Shown here: positions 41,812 through 51,459 of the stretch, piece by piece
How the letters are laid out: every line of letters begins with the position of its first letter
Numbering within the stretch: position 1 is the first letter of the stretch
Assembly: GCA_020635205.1 (NCBI GenBank)
Contig: JACKAE010000003.1
Span: forward strand, 806,001-870,000
Length of the DNA: 64,000 nucleotides
Source of the DNA: Ignavibacteria bacterium
GTDB lineage: Bacteria; Bacteroidota; Ignavibacteria; OLB7
Reading direction: 5' to 3'
Translations under genes and position numbers: made by a program
The notes under the pieces: generated by a model
Seen by the model: only the letters and a program-made list of their open reading frames with translations
Database searches by the model: none
Told to the model about the DNA's origin: nothing

Positions 41812-43107
41812 TTAGTTAAGACCACAACGTTGGAAAATATAGTCCACATGCCGAATTGATTTTTGTAGATCACAAATTTCGTCGATCTCCTCGGCAGAAA
41901 TCAAAGCTGTCAAATCTTGATCCCGCTTCAGCACGTCAGCAAAATTCTCGCGAGTCTTCCAGACCTCCATCGCATTCCGCTGCACCATCCGGTAGGCATC
42001 CTCGCGGCTCACTCCCCGCTTCGCAAGCTCCAGCAGAATTGTTTGTGAGAAGTGAAGTCCACTGGTAATCTCCAGATTCTTCACCATGTTCTCTGGGTAG
42101 ACTAACAAGTTCTCAATCAGGTCGGTCATCTTCGCCAACATGTAGTCCAAAGCAATCGTAGAGTCGGGGCAGATGATTCGCTCAACTGAGGAGTGGCTAA
42201 TATCCCGCTCGTGCCAGAGGGGAACGTTCTCCATCGCAGCGATTGCATTTGCCCGGACTACGCGAGCCATGCCTGCAACCCGTTCAGAGACGATAGGGTT
42301 GCGCTTGTGTGGCATTGAAGAGCTTCCTTTCTGTCCCTTCGAGAAGAACTCTTCAGCTTCCAACACTTCCGTCCGCTGCAAGTGGCGGATCTCAACCGCG
42401 AGTTGCTCAAGCGAGGAAGCTATCACGCCGAGTGTCGCCATGTATTCAGCATGTCGATCCCGCTGGATCACCTGCGTGCTGACTGGATCGGGCTTCAATC
42501 CAAGTCGCTCGCAAACATACTCTTCCACACTCGGGTCAAGATGTTCAAACGTTCCGACCGAGCCAGAAATCTGTCCATAGGAGATCGTCTCAATTGCCCG
42601 CTTCATCCGCTCGATGTTTCGGACAGCCTCTTGGTGGTGAACTGCCAACTTCGTCCCGAACGTCGTTGGCTCGGCGTGGATGCCGTGCGAGCGACCAATC
42701 GTCACCGTGCCCTTAAACTCAACTGCACGTTTTGCGAGCGCATCTCGCAACGCTTCCAGACCTCGGAGCAGAATTTCTCCCGCCTGCTTTAGCTGAACGG
42801 CGAGGCAAGTATCCAGCACATCGGAAGATGTCATGCCGAGGTGAACGTAGCGGGAGGGTTCCCCCACATATTCAGCCACATTTGTCAGGAAGGCAATCAC
42901 ATCGTGCTTTACCTCTTCTTCAATCTCTAAAATTTTCGCCACTTCAAAATTCCCTTTCTCCCGTATCGTTGCGGCAGCATCTTTCGGCACAACACCAAGT
43001 TCAGCCTGCGCCTCTACGGCCAACGTCTCAATCTCAAGCCAGATGGCATACTTGTTCTGATCTTGCCAGATTGCCCCGATTTCGGGACGGGTATAACGTT
43101 CAATCAT
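41812..43107 (-). CDS. purB: Adenylosuccinate lyase
   Basis: A 431-residue member of the fumarase/aspartase superfamily with the signature GSSSMPHKRNP and the HLGMTSSDVLDT and GRSHGIHAEPTTFG catalytic blocks. PurB splits SAICAR and adenylosuccinate in purine synthesis, releasing fumarate. Length is standard. It is divergent from the Lrp-type regulator with 135 nt between. Confidence 0.96.
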   Translation of the reverse strand: MIERYTRPEIGAIWQDQNKYAIWLEIETLAVEAQAELGVVPKDAAATIREKGNFEVAKILEIEEEVKHDVIAFLTNVAEYVGEPSRYVHLGMTSSDVLDTCLAVQLKQAGEILLRGLEALRDALAKRAVEFKGTVTIGRSHGIHAEPTTFGTKLAVHHQEAVRNIERMKRAIETISYGQISGSVGTFEHLDPSVEEYVCERLGLKPDPVSTQVIQRDRHAEYMATLGVIASSLEQLAVEIRHLQRTEVLEAEEFFSKGQKGSSSMPHKRNPIVSERVAGMARVVRANAIAAMENVPLWHERDISHSSVERIICPDSTIALDYMLAKMTDLIENLLVYPENMVKNLEITSGLHFSQTILLELAKRGVSREDAYRMVQRNAMEVWKTRENFADVLKRDQDLTALISAEEIDEICDLQKSIRHVDYIFQRCGLN

Positions 43108-43186
43108 AATAGAAATCTGAAATATGAAGTTTTGATATATAGAAGTTCTTGAAAATGCACTCAGATATTAAATTCTGCAATTTTCA

Positions 43187-43216
43187 TTGTTAACTTTCAA
43201 AAGATTTGTAGATTTG
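43187..43216 (+). promoter_or_regulatory. Bacteroidota-type promoter of Lrp gene
   Basis: TTG at 43187-43189, 19 nt spacer, TAGATTTG at 43209-43216, 26 nt before the ATG; fits the Bacteroidota TTG/TAnnTTTG consensus. Confidence 0.6.
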
Positions 43217-43242
43217 CACATTCGCTTTAGAAAAATAAGCCA

Positions 43243-43752
43243 ATGCGACTTTCTACTGATCTTGACTCAAAAGACCTCGATCTATTGAAACTCCTTCAGG
43301 AGCAGGGACGAGCTTCGCTCAACTCCTTAGCCGAGGCTGTCGGCCTCTCCTCCCCAGCAGTTGCCGAACGTCTACGAAAACTGGAAGAGCGGAAGGTTAT
43401 TCTTCAAGTATCAGCTCAGCTTGCTCCCGATCCCCTTGCACTCGACATCACTGCATTTATCCAAGTTCGTGTCGACTCTTCGACGCACTACCCCAAATTT
43501 CTCGCAAAAGCATCGGCTCACGACGAAGTCATGGAGTGCCACGCGGTTACTGGAGACGCATCCCACTTATTGAAAATCAGGACAAAGAACACTGCAACAT
43601 TGGAGCGTCTTCTCGGAGAAATCCAGCGCTGGCCCGGCGTTATTGGAACGCGAACAAACCTCGTTCTCTCCACACACAAAGAAAGCACAGCCTTGACGCT
43701 GACGCACGCGAGAGAAATCATCGAGGAGGCAAAGTCGGCACGGCAAAAGTAA
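43243..43752 (+). CDS. Lrp/AsnC-family transcriptional regulator
   Basis: A 169-residue protein with N-terminal helix-turn-helix (LLKLLQEQGRASLNSLAEAVGLSSPAVAERLRKLEE) and a C-terminal RAM ligand-binding domain (VMECHAVTGDASHLLKIRTKN). Lrp/AsnC proteins sense amino acids as octamers. Its position before glnA suggests control of nitrogen genes but the 229-nt gap gives no direct proof. Confidence 0.9.
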   Translation: MRLSTDLDSKDLDLLKLLQEQGRASLNSLAEAVGLSSPAVAERLRKLEERKVILQVSAQLAPDPLALDITAFIQVRVDSSTHYPKFLAKASAHDEVMECHAVTGDASHLLKIRTKNTATLERLLGEIQRWPGVIGTRTNLVLSTHKESTALTLTHAREIIEEAKSARQK

Positions 43753-43794
43753 GGAGAGTAGATGAGTGTGAGAGTGTAGGAGTGTGAGAGTTTC

Positions 43795-43826
43795 GTAGGG
43801 GGCAAAGCATCTGCCCTACGTTTGCC
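43795..43826. repeat. GTAGGGGGCA...TGCCCTAC hairpin repeat
   Basis: CGTAGGG-GGCAAAGCATCTG-CCCTACG, related to the hairpin at 51419-51450. Confidence 0.55.
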
Positions 43827-43981
43827 CCTCACAGATTTAGATAAACAGATTAGGTAAACCCTCCCCCTACATCGAGAACCTTTACCAACAACCGGATCAC
43901 CCCAATCACCACTCAATAAAGAGAATTGAGCAACAGAAAAGAAGTCAACTATTCCACCACATACAATCTACGTATTGACCA

Positions 43982-45319
43982 ATGACAAAAACCGACGTCC
44001 TGAGCCTCGCAAAAGAGAACAATGTGCAGTTCGTGAACCTGCAATTCACCGACATTGTAGGAACACTGAAGGCAGTTACCATTCCAGTATGGAAGCTGGA
44101 AGATGCAATCGACCAAAACGTCTGGTTCGACGGCTCTTCGATTGAGGGCTTCACCCGCATCCACGAGAGCGATATGTTCCTGAAGCTCGACCTGAAGACC
44201 TTCGCGGTAATCCCGTGGACAAAAAAATCTGAGTCGGGAACGCGAGCACGCATCATTTGTGATGTCTACATGCCAGACGGAACACCGTTCGAGGGAGATC
44301 CACGCTACATCTTGAAGCGTCAGCTTGAGCGGGCAAAGGAGATGGGATACGTCTTCAACGTCGGCCCGGAGTTGGAGTTTTTCCTCTTCAAGAAAGAGAA
44401 CGGTGGACCACTGCAACCACTACCGCACGACGAAGCTGGTTACTTCGACCAGACAACCGACCTCGCAGCCGACATCCGTCAGGAGATGACCTTTGCCCTC
44501 CAAGCATTTGATATCGACGTTGAGGCTCTTCACCACGAGGTAGCTATCGGTCAGCATGAGATCGACTTCCGCTACATGGACGCACTGAGCGGAGCCGACG
44601 CAGCAGTAACAATGAAGTTCGCCCTCAAGTCGATTGCAATGCAGCACGGCCTGCACGCCACCTTCATGCCGAAGCCAATTGCGGGCATCAACGGATCGGG
44701 CATGCACGTTCACCAGTCCCTCTTCACTACCGAGGGTGAAAATCTGATGTTTGATGAGAACGGCACATTCCACCTAAGTGATTTAGCGAAGAGCTTCATT
44801 GCCGGACAGCTTCACCACATCAAGGGATTGAATGGCGTCATCAACCCGACTGTAAACAGCTACAAGCGTCTGGTGGTTGGTTACGAAGCTCCGGTAAACG
44901 TTGCCTGGGGACAGCGGAATCGCTCAGTACTGATTCGCGTTCCACGCTACACGCCAGGTCGCGAGAAGGCTGTCCGCGTTGAGATTCGTTGTCCCGATCC
45001 GGCAGCAAACCCGTACCTCGCCTTCGCAGCACTTCTGGCAACTGGTTTAGACGGCATCGAGAAGAAGATGGAAGCGCCGGAACCAGTTGAGGATGACATC
45101 TTCGAGATGACGCAGGCAGAGATGGATGAGCGAGGCATCGGCTCGGTAGCAGAGAACCTGAAGGAGGCAATCGATGAACTGAGCGCGAACCCAGTGCTCC
45201 GCGAAGCCTTGGGTGACTTCACAACGAACAAACTGGTTCAGGCAAAGCAGGCTGAGTGGGACAACTATCGCATCTCAGTAAGCCAGTGGGAGCTTGACCG
45301 CTACCTTGAGACCTATTAA
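43982..45319 (+). CDS. glnA: Glutamine synthetase type I
   Basis: A 445-residue GSI with WFDGSSIEGF, VGPELEFFLF, the metal and ATP-site blocks HHEVAIGQHEIDFR and NGSGMHVHQS, and RIPRYTPG-like RVPRYTPG. It makes glutamine from glutamate, ammonia and ATP. The short length and absence of the NLYDLP adenylylation motif near the C-terminus place it with the GSI-alpha group, regulated by feedback rather than adenylylation. A terminator follows immediately. Confidence 0.96.
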   Translation: MTKTDVLSLAKENNVQFVNLQFTDIVGTLKAVTIPVWKLEDAIDQNVWFDGSSIEGFTRIHESDMFLKLDLKTFAVIPWTKKSESGTRARIICDVYMPDGTPFEGDPRYILKRQLERAKEMGYVFNVGPELEFFLFKKENGGPLQPLPHDEAGYFDQTTDLAADIRQEMTFALQAFDIDVEALHHEVAIGQHEIDFRYMDALSGADAAVTMKFALKSIAMQHGLHATFMPKPIAGINGSGMHVHQSLFTTEGENLMFDENGTFHLSDLAKSFIAGQLHHIKGLNGVINPTVNSYKRLVVGYEAPVNVAWGQRNRSVLIRVPRYTPGREKAVRVEIRCPDPAANPYLAFAALLATGLDGIEKKMEAPEPVEDDIFEMTQAEMDERGIGSVAENLKEAIDELSANPVLREALGDFTTNKLVQAKQAEWDNYRISVSQWELDRYLETY

Positions 45320-45348
45320 GGGTGAATTCAAAATTCAAAAACAGAAAG

Positions 45349-45389
45349 AGGCAGAGTGTTGGGAGATGTCCCGGTGCTCTGCCTTTTTC
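45349..45389 (+). terminator. Terminator of glnA
   Basis: AGGCAGAG / CTCTGCCT stem with inner GGGA/TCCC, followed by TTTTT. Confidence 0.85.
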
Positions 45390-45594
45390 ATTTTCTCAAG
45401 CTGAAGAATGGTTCGTTGGTAGGAGTGCCCAAGTGAAGAATTGAGTTATCTTTCTCCCTGATTTACATCCGACTACAGAATCAGCGGTTCAAATGCTCGT
45501 AGGGTTTTTAAAAGAAGTTGACTGTAAGAGAACTACCACACCTCTCTATCTAAATTTCCAAAAACTACCAGTAAGCAAACAACGAACATCTGTT

Positions 45595-47472
45595 ATGAAA
45601 TCACTACTCCTTATCCCAATTACTCTGTTGCTGACTCTCCAGCTGCCGTTGAGAGGACAATCTTCTCTCTTTATAGAGATTCCGTCTGAAGAGATCGAAA
45701 AGAGTCTCCAACACATATCAGCAACTGCCGACGGAGGATTGCTGCTCCACATTCAAACGCGACCCCCTCTTGATGATTTTCCACCACAATCAACTCTTGC
45801 CAAACTCAACGCTGAAGGAGTGACTGAATGGTGGAGGTCATATCGCACAGCCGAAATATCTGTTGAATTCAATGATGTGTTTCAAACCACCGACGGCTCT
45901 ATCTATCAGTGCGGTCTCTCAACGAAAGAATATCCGTCTTCTCCCCTGTTAACCAAGTTCACTCCTCACGGCATTCCTCTCTGGAGTCTTGACCTCACAT
46001 CGGCAAAAGAACGTTCTTCTGGTTTATTCACCCAAGGCAGAACAACTCTCGACGATTATGTAGTTGTGCAGGGATCTCTGTTTATAGATAGCTCAAGAGA
46101 CCATAATGATTTTCACACGATAAATATTCTGAGTGTTCTCAGCCCCTCAGGAGACATAATCTGGACGAAGTGGATGTCTTCGTTCTCTTATCCTGATCTT
46201 AACTACCAAGACTCTTACATTGGAACACCGCGCGAACGCATACTCATTGCCACTCCCATAAACTATGGAGGGTACTGCACGGATAGGCCGTTCAGCCTGA
46301 CGACTCTTTCAAGTGAGGGACACCTCTTAAAGTCTGAGCAACTCTATGAACGGAAAGGGAGGGAAAACCCGAACGCCTATCTCTCCACTGAAATTTTAGG
46401 AGTGCTTTCAGACTCTGCACGCTCCATTGTCTATGGGAACCTAAAGACCAGCACGGTAACTGAGCAGAATGATCCGAAGAGTATGCCAAGGTACTTTACA
46501 ACCGAGAAGTGCGGTTTCCTGCTCGCACTCGACAGGGATCAGAACATTCTATGGAGTCGAAAAATCGACATCGAAAGTTCTAACTGGAAAGGAGCATTGC
46601 AAGAGGATGGTTCGGTTGTGTTATCTGTTGGACATGTGAACGACTACAGGAAAGGTGGTTGGGCCGAAGTGTTTTCAGAAGTGTTCTCAAAAGACACTAC
46701 GGTGAGGATTGTAGAACCGAGAGTCGGCAAGAGTGGCAAAGCAAAGATCTTCCACTTTGACCCAGATGGGAACCTCCTTCGCAGCTACCAATTAACGTAC
46801 GATCCCTCAAGCAACTCCAGGGAATCCGCTAATCAACCAGCAGACAACGACAAACAGGTTTTCTCCCTCTCATCTATTACTACAACCGGACCAAATCGTA
46901 TTGCGGCAGCTTATCAACTTCAGAGTTCTACTACGAGTGGGATCCAAACGTTGTCTTCAGGACTCTTGGAATTTGATCTCTCCTTCCCTCCACTCTGCAT
47001 AAGTGTTGAACCGCTAATGGTCGAGGTGACACCGCTTGAGTTCATTCAAGAGCCGTTCGAAGTTGAAGTAAGAAACTTTGATGGCCTCGAAGTAGTTCCT
47101 TTCGTTCTCAACGAAGAGTCGACCACATTGGAGACGAGAGATATTTGTTCCAGTATCTTCCCGACCGGAAACAGCGAGGCAAAGCAGCAGGACGAATCAG
47201 GACTCACGCTTGAGCTTTTGCCGAGCAGTCTACAAGCAGGAAGGTCAGGGATGCTCACGTTTACGAGCGATAGTTTTCCTACAATCACTCTAACGAACGC
47301 TTCCTCTGGAAAAAGGATTCGGCAGCTTCCAGTTAGCGAAATCAACTATAGTCAAACGGAGGGAAAAGGCTCCGCAACAATCAACACAACTGGCTTAGTC
47401 CCGGGCATCTACTTGGTGGAGGTGGAAGCTGGTTCGCTGAAAGGTGTCGCAAAACTGAGAGTTGAGAATTGA
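45595..47472 (+). CDS. Large secreted protein with C-terminal sorting-like domain
   Basis: A 625-residue product starting at ATG 45595 with a signal peptide (LLLTLQLPLRGQ). The body has repeating beta-propeller-like strands (LAKLNAEGVTEWWRSY, LTKFTPHGIPLWSLDL, FHFDPDGNLLRSY). The C-terminus (GLVPGIYLVEVEAGSLKGVAKLRVEN) resembles the type A sorting domain of type IX secretion. Function unknown. The longer frame beginning at 45493 lacks a signal peptide at its start and is not used. Confidence 0.7.
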   Translation: MKSLLLIPITLLLTLQLPLRGQSSLFIEIPSEEIEKSLQHISATADGGLLLHIQTRPPLDDFPPQSTLAKLNAEGVTEWWRSYRTAEISVEFNDVFQTTDGSIYQCGLSTKEYPSSPLLTKFTPHGIPLWSLDLTSAKERSSGLFTQGRTTLDDYVVVQGSLFIDSSRDHNDFHTINILSVLSPSGDIIWTKWMSSFSYPDLNYQDSYIGTPRERILIATPINYGGYCTDRPFSLTTLSSEGHLLKSEQLYERKGRENPNAYLSTEILGVLSDSARSIVYGNLKTSTVTEQNDPKSMPRYFTTEKCGFLLALDRDQNILWSRKIDIESSNWKGALQEDGSVVLSVGHVNDYRKGGWAEVFSEVFSKDTTVRIVEPRVGKSGKAKIFHFDPDGNLLRSYQLTYDPSSNSRESANQPADNDKQVFSLSSITTTGPNRIAAAYQLQSSTTSGIQTLSSGLLEFDLSFPPLCISVEPLMVEVTPLEFIQEPFEVEVRNFDGLEVVPFVLNEESTTLETRDICSSIFPTGNSEAKQQDESGLTLELLPSSLQAGRSGMLTFTSDSFPTITLTNASSGKRIRQLPVSEINYSQTEGKGSATINTTGLVPGIYLVEVEAGSLKGVAKLRVEN

Positions 47473-47679
47473 GGCGCTATACCAAGACATATACTCTCGG
47501 ACAAAGCAACTACAAGATGCTCGCAAAGTAATCTGCTGATGGTATTCGATAGACCTGATTCTATGAATCTTGCTTGATTCTTCTCCATGCGATTCCCTCA
47601 CCCCTCCGCCCCTCTCCCATAGCTGGTCAGATATTCTAAGAGTTTTCGTGGTGGGAGAGGGGAGCCGAACCAGAATGTC

Positions 47680-47804
47680 TCACCACACCCGACTGGAAGT
47701 CGGGTGTTAAGAACAAACTCGCAAACTGATTGTCCGCGTGTATAGAATATCACCATCCTACTTCTCCCCTTTTTGAATTTTTACTTTTGAATTTTGAATT
47801 GAAC
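47680..47804. repeat. REP-like hairpin plus TTGAATTTTTACTTTTGAATT element
   Basis: ACACCCGAC-TGGAA-GTCGGGTGT at 47680-47705 and CTCCCCTTTTTGAATTTTTA with TTGAATTGAAC at 47763-47804, ending 3 nt before the yjbQ start codon. The rest of 47473-47806 shows no gene. Confidence 0.65.
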
Positions 47805-47806
47805 CT

Positions 47807-48244
47807 ATGGTCTGGTATCAACGAGAGCTATCTCTCCCCTCTTTTCCTCGGGGAGTTCACTTGATTACGCGATATGTGGAGGAGGGAATTCCAGAGTTGA
47901 GGAAGATTCGTGTGGGACTTGCCCAGATATTTATTCTCCACACTTCAGCCTCACTTGCAATTAACGAGAATGCCGACCCTAATGTCCGCCACGATATTGA
48001 AGAGCATCTGAACCGAATGGTTCCTGAGAACGCCCCCTACTATCGGCACACGATGGAGGGAGCGGACGATATGCCGGCACACATCAAGGCGATGCTCTTC
48101 GGCTCTGGACTGACGATTCCGATCAATGGTGGAGGCTTCCGGCTTGGAACGTGGCAGGGAATTTATCTGTGTGAACATAGAAATCGTGGTGGATCCAGAA
48201 GATTGGTTGTGACGCTGTTTGGGGAGGAATACGTAGCGAAGTAA
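47807..48244 (+). CDS. yjbQ: YjbQ/UPF0047 family protein (secondary thiamine-phosphate synthase-like)
   Basis: A 145-residue protein with the UPF0047 signature: LHTSASLAINENADPNVRHDIE and EGADDMPAHIKAMLFG, GTWQGIYLCEHR. Family members show weak thiamine-phosphate synthase activity in E. coli; the physiological function is uncertain. Its start codon follows a dispersed repeat by 3 nt. Confidence 0.88.
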   Translation: MVWYQRELSLPSFPRGVHLITRYVEEGIPELRKIRVGLAQIFILHTSASLAINENADPNVRHDIEEHLNRMVPENAPYYRHTMEGADDMPAHIKAMLFGSGLTIPINGGGFRLGTWQGIYLCEHRNRGGSRRLVVTLFGEEYVAK

Positions 48245-48261
48245 TTGTCCGGCTAAAGCCA

Positions 48262-48412
48262 ATCGCGCAAAGCAGCAAAGAAGGAGCTATACACAGGAAC
48301 CTCAACTCCCAACTCTTCTCTCCACAAACTCTAAACTCAATTATCTTTTGGTTTCGTATCTTACTTTCCTGATTTTTGTAGGAAGTTTTTTGAATTTTTA
48401 CTTTTGAATTGA
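48262..48412. repeat. Repeat fragments before MORN gene
   Basis: Contains a degenerate CGCGCAAAGCAGCAAAG at 48262 and the TTGAATTTTTACTTTTGAATTG element at 48386-48412, two nt before the next start codon. Confidence 0.55.
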
Positions 48413-48414
48413 CT

Positions 48415-48945
48415 ATGAACACTCTACGTCTCTTCCCGCTACGCTACGTCAGCTTTGCTGGCGTAATATTTTTTGTTGCCTCACTTACTGCTTTCGGCCA
48501 ACGCTCTGACGGAAATAAGGTCTACTACGAGTCAGGCGAAGTACACTACGAGTATGGTCTGGAACGAGGAGTATTGAAGGGAATAACCAAGGAGTACTAT
48601 AAAGACGGGAAGGTTCGTTTCGAGTGGAGCTACCAAGAGGGGATGCTTCAGGGGACTTCCAAAGAGTACTATGCCGATGGGAAACTAAAGGCAGAGTGGA
48701 ACTATGCCGACGGGAAGTTGCAGGGAACCAGCACACTTTACTACGCTAACGGTGCTAAGAAGTATGTGATGGAATACGATCAGGGAGCGAAGAATGGGTG
48801 GACAAAAGAATATTATGAGAGTGGCCAAGTAAAGAATGAGTGGCCTTTCAAGCGTGGACGTGTTGACGGAGTAGTGAAAGGGTATACTGAAGGGGGTGAC
48901 TTGATTGCAGAGTGGAACTACTCCAACGGCAACTATAACGACTAA
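48415..48945 (+). CDS. Secreted MORN-variant repeat protein
   Basis: A 176-residue protein with a signal peptide (cleavage near AFGQ) and about six repeats of the YYxxGKLKxEWxYxxGxLxGxxKEYY pattern, the MORN_2/YwqK-type repeat forming a beta-hairpin stack. Such proteins are often envelope-associated; in some contexts related proteins act as toxin antidotes, but no toxin gene is nearby. Confidence 0.75.
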   Translation: MNTLRLFPLRYVSFAGVIFFVASLTAFGQRSDGNKVYYESGEVHYEYGLERGVLKGITKEYYKDGKVRFEWSYQEGMLQGTSKEYYADGKLKAEWNYADGKLQGTSTLYYANGAKKYVMEYDQGAKNGWTKEYYESGQVKNEWPFKRGRVDGVVKGYTEGGDLIAEWNYSNGNYND

Positions 48946-48973
48946 GTGCAAGTTCAACAACCAAAACATTGCT

Positions 48974-49000
48974 CGGCACTCCGGTTGAACCGGAGTGCCG
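48974..49000 (+). terminator. Terminator of MORN gene
   Basis: CGGCACTCCGGTT / AACCGGAGTGCCG, 13-bp stem followed by TTCTC. Confidence 0.75.
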
Positions 49001-49056
49001 TTCTCATTACGACAACACTCTTCATACAAAACTGAAGCACCGAGAATAGAGGAAGT

Positions 49057-49404
49057 ATGGAATCGACAAGCGAGATGCAGCGAGGGGTGGAAAACCCAGA
49101 TATTATCGACCTGATTACTCCAGACCCCACCAGTGGAGAAGTAGTGCTCCTGATTATCGAGGAGCGTCCGTGGGGGAGCGACAAAAATCAATTAGTGCAG
49201 TTCGACGAAAAACTGAATCGCTACCTCGCCTATATCTTAGATGGCTTTCTCGGAAGACAGTATCCGCAGTACGAAAATACTCCCGTTCGTATCCAGATAG
49301 ACTGTGTCGACGAACCGACCGACGAGCGAAGCCTTCGCTTTCTGGAAGGTGTGGGAATGGTTTGCGAACAGAACGGTATCGGGTTCAGAGTCAGAACAGT
49401 ATAG
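49057..49404 (+). CDS. DUF6572-like small protein
   Basis: A 115-residue protein with IDLITPDPTSGEVVLLIIEERPW, then LVQFDEKLNRYLAYILDG and YPQYENTPVRIQIDC. This pattern matches a small DUF6572-type family of unknown function. An AGGAAGT-type ribosome binding site precedes the ATG. Confidence 0.6.
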   Translation: MESTSEMQRGVENPDIIDLITPDPTSGEVVLLIIEERPWGSDKNQLVQFDEKLNRYLAYILDGFLGRQYPQYENTPVRIQIDCVDEPTDERSLRFLEGVGMVCEQNGIGFRVRTV

Positions 49405-49435
49405 AACGAGTTAAGAGTTTGTAGAGTTCATAGAG

Positions 49436-49475
49436 TGGTCGCCACAACTCTTTAGGTTGTGCCGGGATCAGTAGA
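49436..49475. repeat. GGTTGTGCCGGGATCAGTAG repeat module
   Basis: Reverse-oriented copy of the CGCAACCTGAAGAGTT module, preceded by GTAGAGTTCATAGAG low-complexity sequence. Confidence 0.65.
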
Positions 49476-49599
49476 GATCATCGGGAGTCTCGATGGTCCA
49501 GTTTCTGCCTCTAATCTCTTCCCCCCTCATTGCGCACGCTTAATCCATATTCCACCCTACAAACTACTATCTGCCAACTACTATCTACTATCCAAGATC

Positions 49600-51408
49600 A
49601 TGCAAAGCCAACCCACAACCTCCTCACACCCTCTGCTCAGGCTCTGGCAATACTCTGGAAACTATCGCGACCGCATCAGGCTCGCGGTTCTCTGTTCGAT
49701 TCTGAACAAGCTCTTCGACTTAGCCCCCCCAGTATTGATTGGCGCGGCTGTCGACATTGTTGTGCGGCGGCAGGACTCGATTATCGCCCACTGGGGTTTC
49801 CCTGACCCAACCGATCAGCTTATTGTTCTCGCCGTTCTCACCTTCATTATCTGGGCACTCGAATCCCTCTTCGAGTATGCCTTCGATCGCCTTTGGCGGA
49901 ATTTGGCGCAGTCGATTCAGCACGAACTTCGGCTTGACTCATACCGACACGTGCAGCAGATTGAATTGGCATGGTTTGAACGGCAACGCCACGGTTCACT
50001 GATGTCCATCCTGAACGACGACATCAACCAGCTTGAACGTTTCCTTAACGGTGGGGCAAATGGAATCATCCAGCTTATTGTCACAGTACTCGCCATCGGC
50101 GGAGCCTTCTTCATCTTGGCTCCCGGAGTTGCTTGGATGGCAATGCTTCCAATGCCCTTCATCATTTGGGGTTCCATTGGCTTTCAGAAAAAATTAGCTC
50201 CATACTACGCTGATGTCCGCGACAAAGTTGGAGCATTGAACAGCCGCCTCTCGAACAACTTCAGCGGGATCACGACGATCAAGAGCTTTACAGCCGAAGA
50301 TGAGGAGACAGAAAAGATTCGGGTTGACAGTGAAGCCTATCGAGTGAGCAACAAGCAAGCCATTCGGTTGAGTGCTGCGTTTACTCCTCTGATCCGCATC
50401 GTAATTCTCGTTGGATTCAGTGCCACACTCCTCTTTGGCGGTATCGACGCACTGAACGGAACGTTGGAAGTTGCTACCTACAGTGTTCTCGTCTTCCTTA
50501 CGCAACGCCTTCTCTGGCCTCTAACGCGTCTCGGTGAAACCCTCGATCTCTACCAGCGAGCGATGGCCTCAACGATTCGAGTGTTGAACCTTCTCGACAC
50601 ACCAATTACCATCCGTTCAGGATCAACGCCACTTCCGCTGGAGAGCGTTGAGGGTGAAATTGAACTGGATGATATTTCTTTCGCATACACCGACCGCGAC
50701 CCTGTCTTCGAAAACTTCTCTCTGAACATTCCAGCCGGTAAAACAATCGCCGTCGTCGGCTCCACCGGCTCCGGTAAGAGTACGTTGGTGAAATTGTTGC
50801 TCCGCTTATACGATGTGAATGGCGGTCGTGTCAGAGTGGATGGCGTAGATATTAGGGAGATGCAGCTCCAAGACTTACGCCGAGCTATCGGTCTGGTAAG
50901 TCAAGACATTTTTCTCTTTCACGGAAGCGTTGCCGAGAACATCCGGTATGGTCGCCCAGATGCAACCGATGAGGAAGTGATAGCCGCAGCACGCATAGCC
51001 GAAGCGGAAGAGTTTATCGTTGGATTACCGCAAGGTTATGACACGATCGTAGGAGAACGGGGCGAACGGCTTTCCGGCGGACAACGGCAACGTATCTCCA
51101 TTGCGCGGGCAGTACTCAAGAATCCGCCGATTCTCATTTTAGATGAAGCAACCTCGGCAGTCGACAACGAAACGGAGGCCGCGATTCAACGTTCGCTTGA
51201 AAAGATCGCCGTCGATAGAACAACGATTGTGATTGCTCACAGACTCTCAACAATCAGAAACGCCGACAGAATTGTGGTTCTCGAGAATGGGAAGATCGTC
51301 GAAGATGGGAAACATGAGGCACTGCTGGAACGGGATGGCGTTTACGAGCGCCTCTGGAGCGTGCAAACAGGGGTGCAGCATCGGGAGTCGGATCGGATTG
51401 GAGGATAA
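49600..51408 (+). CDS. ABC exporter, fused membrane and ATPase domains
   Basis: A 602-residue half-transporter. Six membrane helices (residues ~25-320) and a nucleotide-binding domain with VGSTGSGKSTLVK, LSGGQRQRISIARA, ILDEATSAVDNE and the HRLSTIRNAD switch. It resembles MsbA/lipid-A- or multidrug-type exporters acting as homodimers. The ATG at 49600 is used; the 47 codons before it are repeat-derived and hydrophilic. Confidence 0.92.
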   Translation: MQSQPTTSSHPLLRLWQYSGNYRDRIRLAVLCSILNKLFDLAPPVLIGAAVDIVVRRQDSIIAHWGFPDPTDQLIVLAVLTFIIWALESLFEYAFDRLWRNLAQSIQHELRLDSYRHVQQIELAWFERQRHGSLMSILNDDINQLERFLNGGANGIIQLIVTVLAIGGAFFILAPGVAWMAMLPMPFIIWGSIGFQKKLAPYYADVRDKVGALNSRLSNNFSGITTIKSFTAEDEETEKIRVDSEAYRVSNKQAIRLSAAFTPLIRIVILVGFSATLLFGGIDALNGTLEVATYSVLVFLTQRLLWPLTRLGETLDLYQRAMASTIRVLNLLDTPITIRSGSTPLPLESVEGEIELDDISFAYTDRDPVFENFSLNIPAGKTIAVVGSTGSGKSTLVKLLLRLYDVNGGRVRVDGVDIREMQLQDLRRAIGLVSQDIFLFHGSVAENIRYGRPDATDEEVIAAARIAEAEEFIVGLPQGYDTIVGERGERLSGGQRQRISIARAVLKNPPILILDEATSAVDNETEAAIQRSLEKIAVDRTTIVIAHRLSTIRNADRIVVLENGKIVEDGKHEALLERDGVYERLWSVQTGVQHRESDRIGG

Positions 51409-51418
51409 GAACCGATAA

Positions 51419-51450
51419 CCGTAGGGGGCAAAAATTTCTGCCCCCTACGA
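51419..51450. terminator. Bidirectional hairpin between convergent genes
   Basis: CGTAGGGGGCA / TGCCCCCTACG with a short AT loop; a related hairpin is at 43795-43826. Confidence 0.7.
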
Positions 51451-51459
51451 TTACGAATT

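Noticed and set aside
49459..49599. 47-codon N-terminal extension of the ABC exporter
   Set aside because: It derives from interspersed repeat and low-complexity sequence; the conserved protein begins at 49600.
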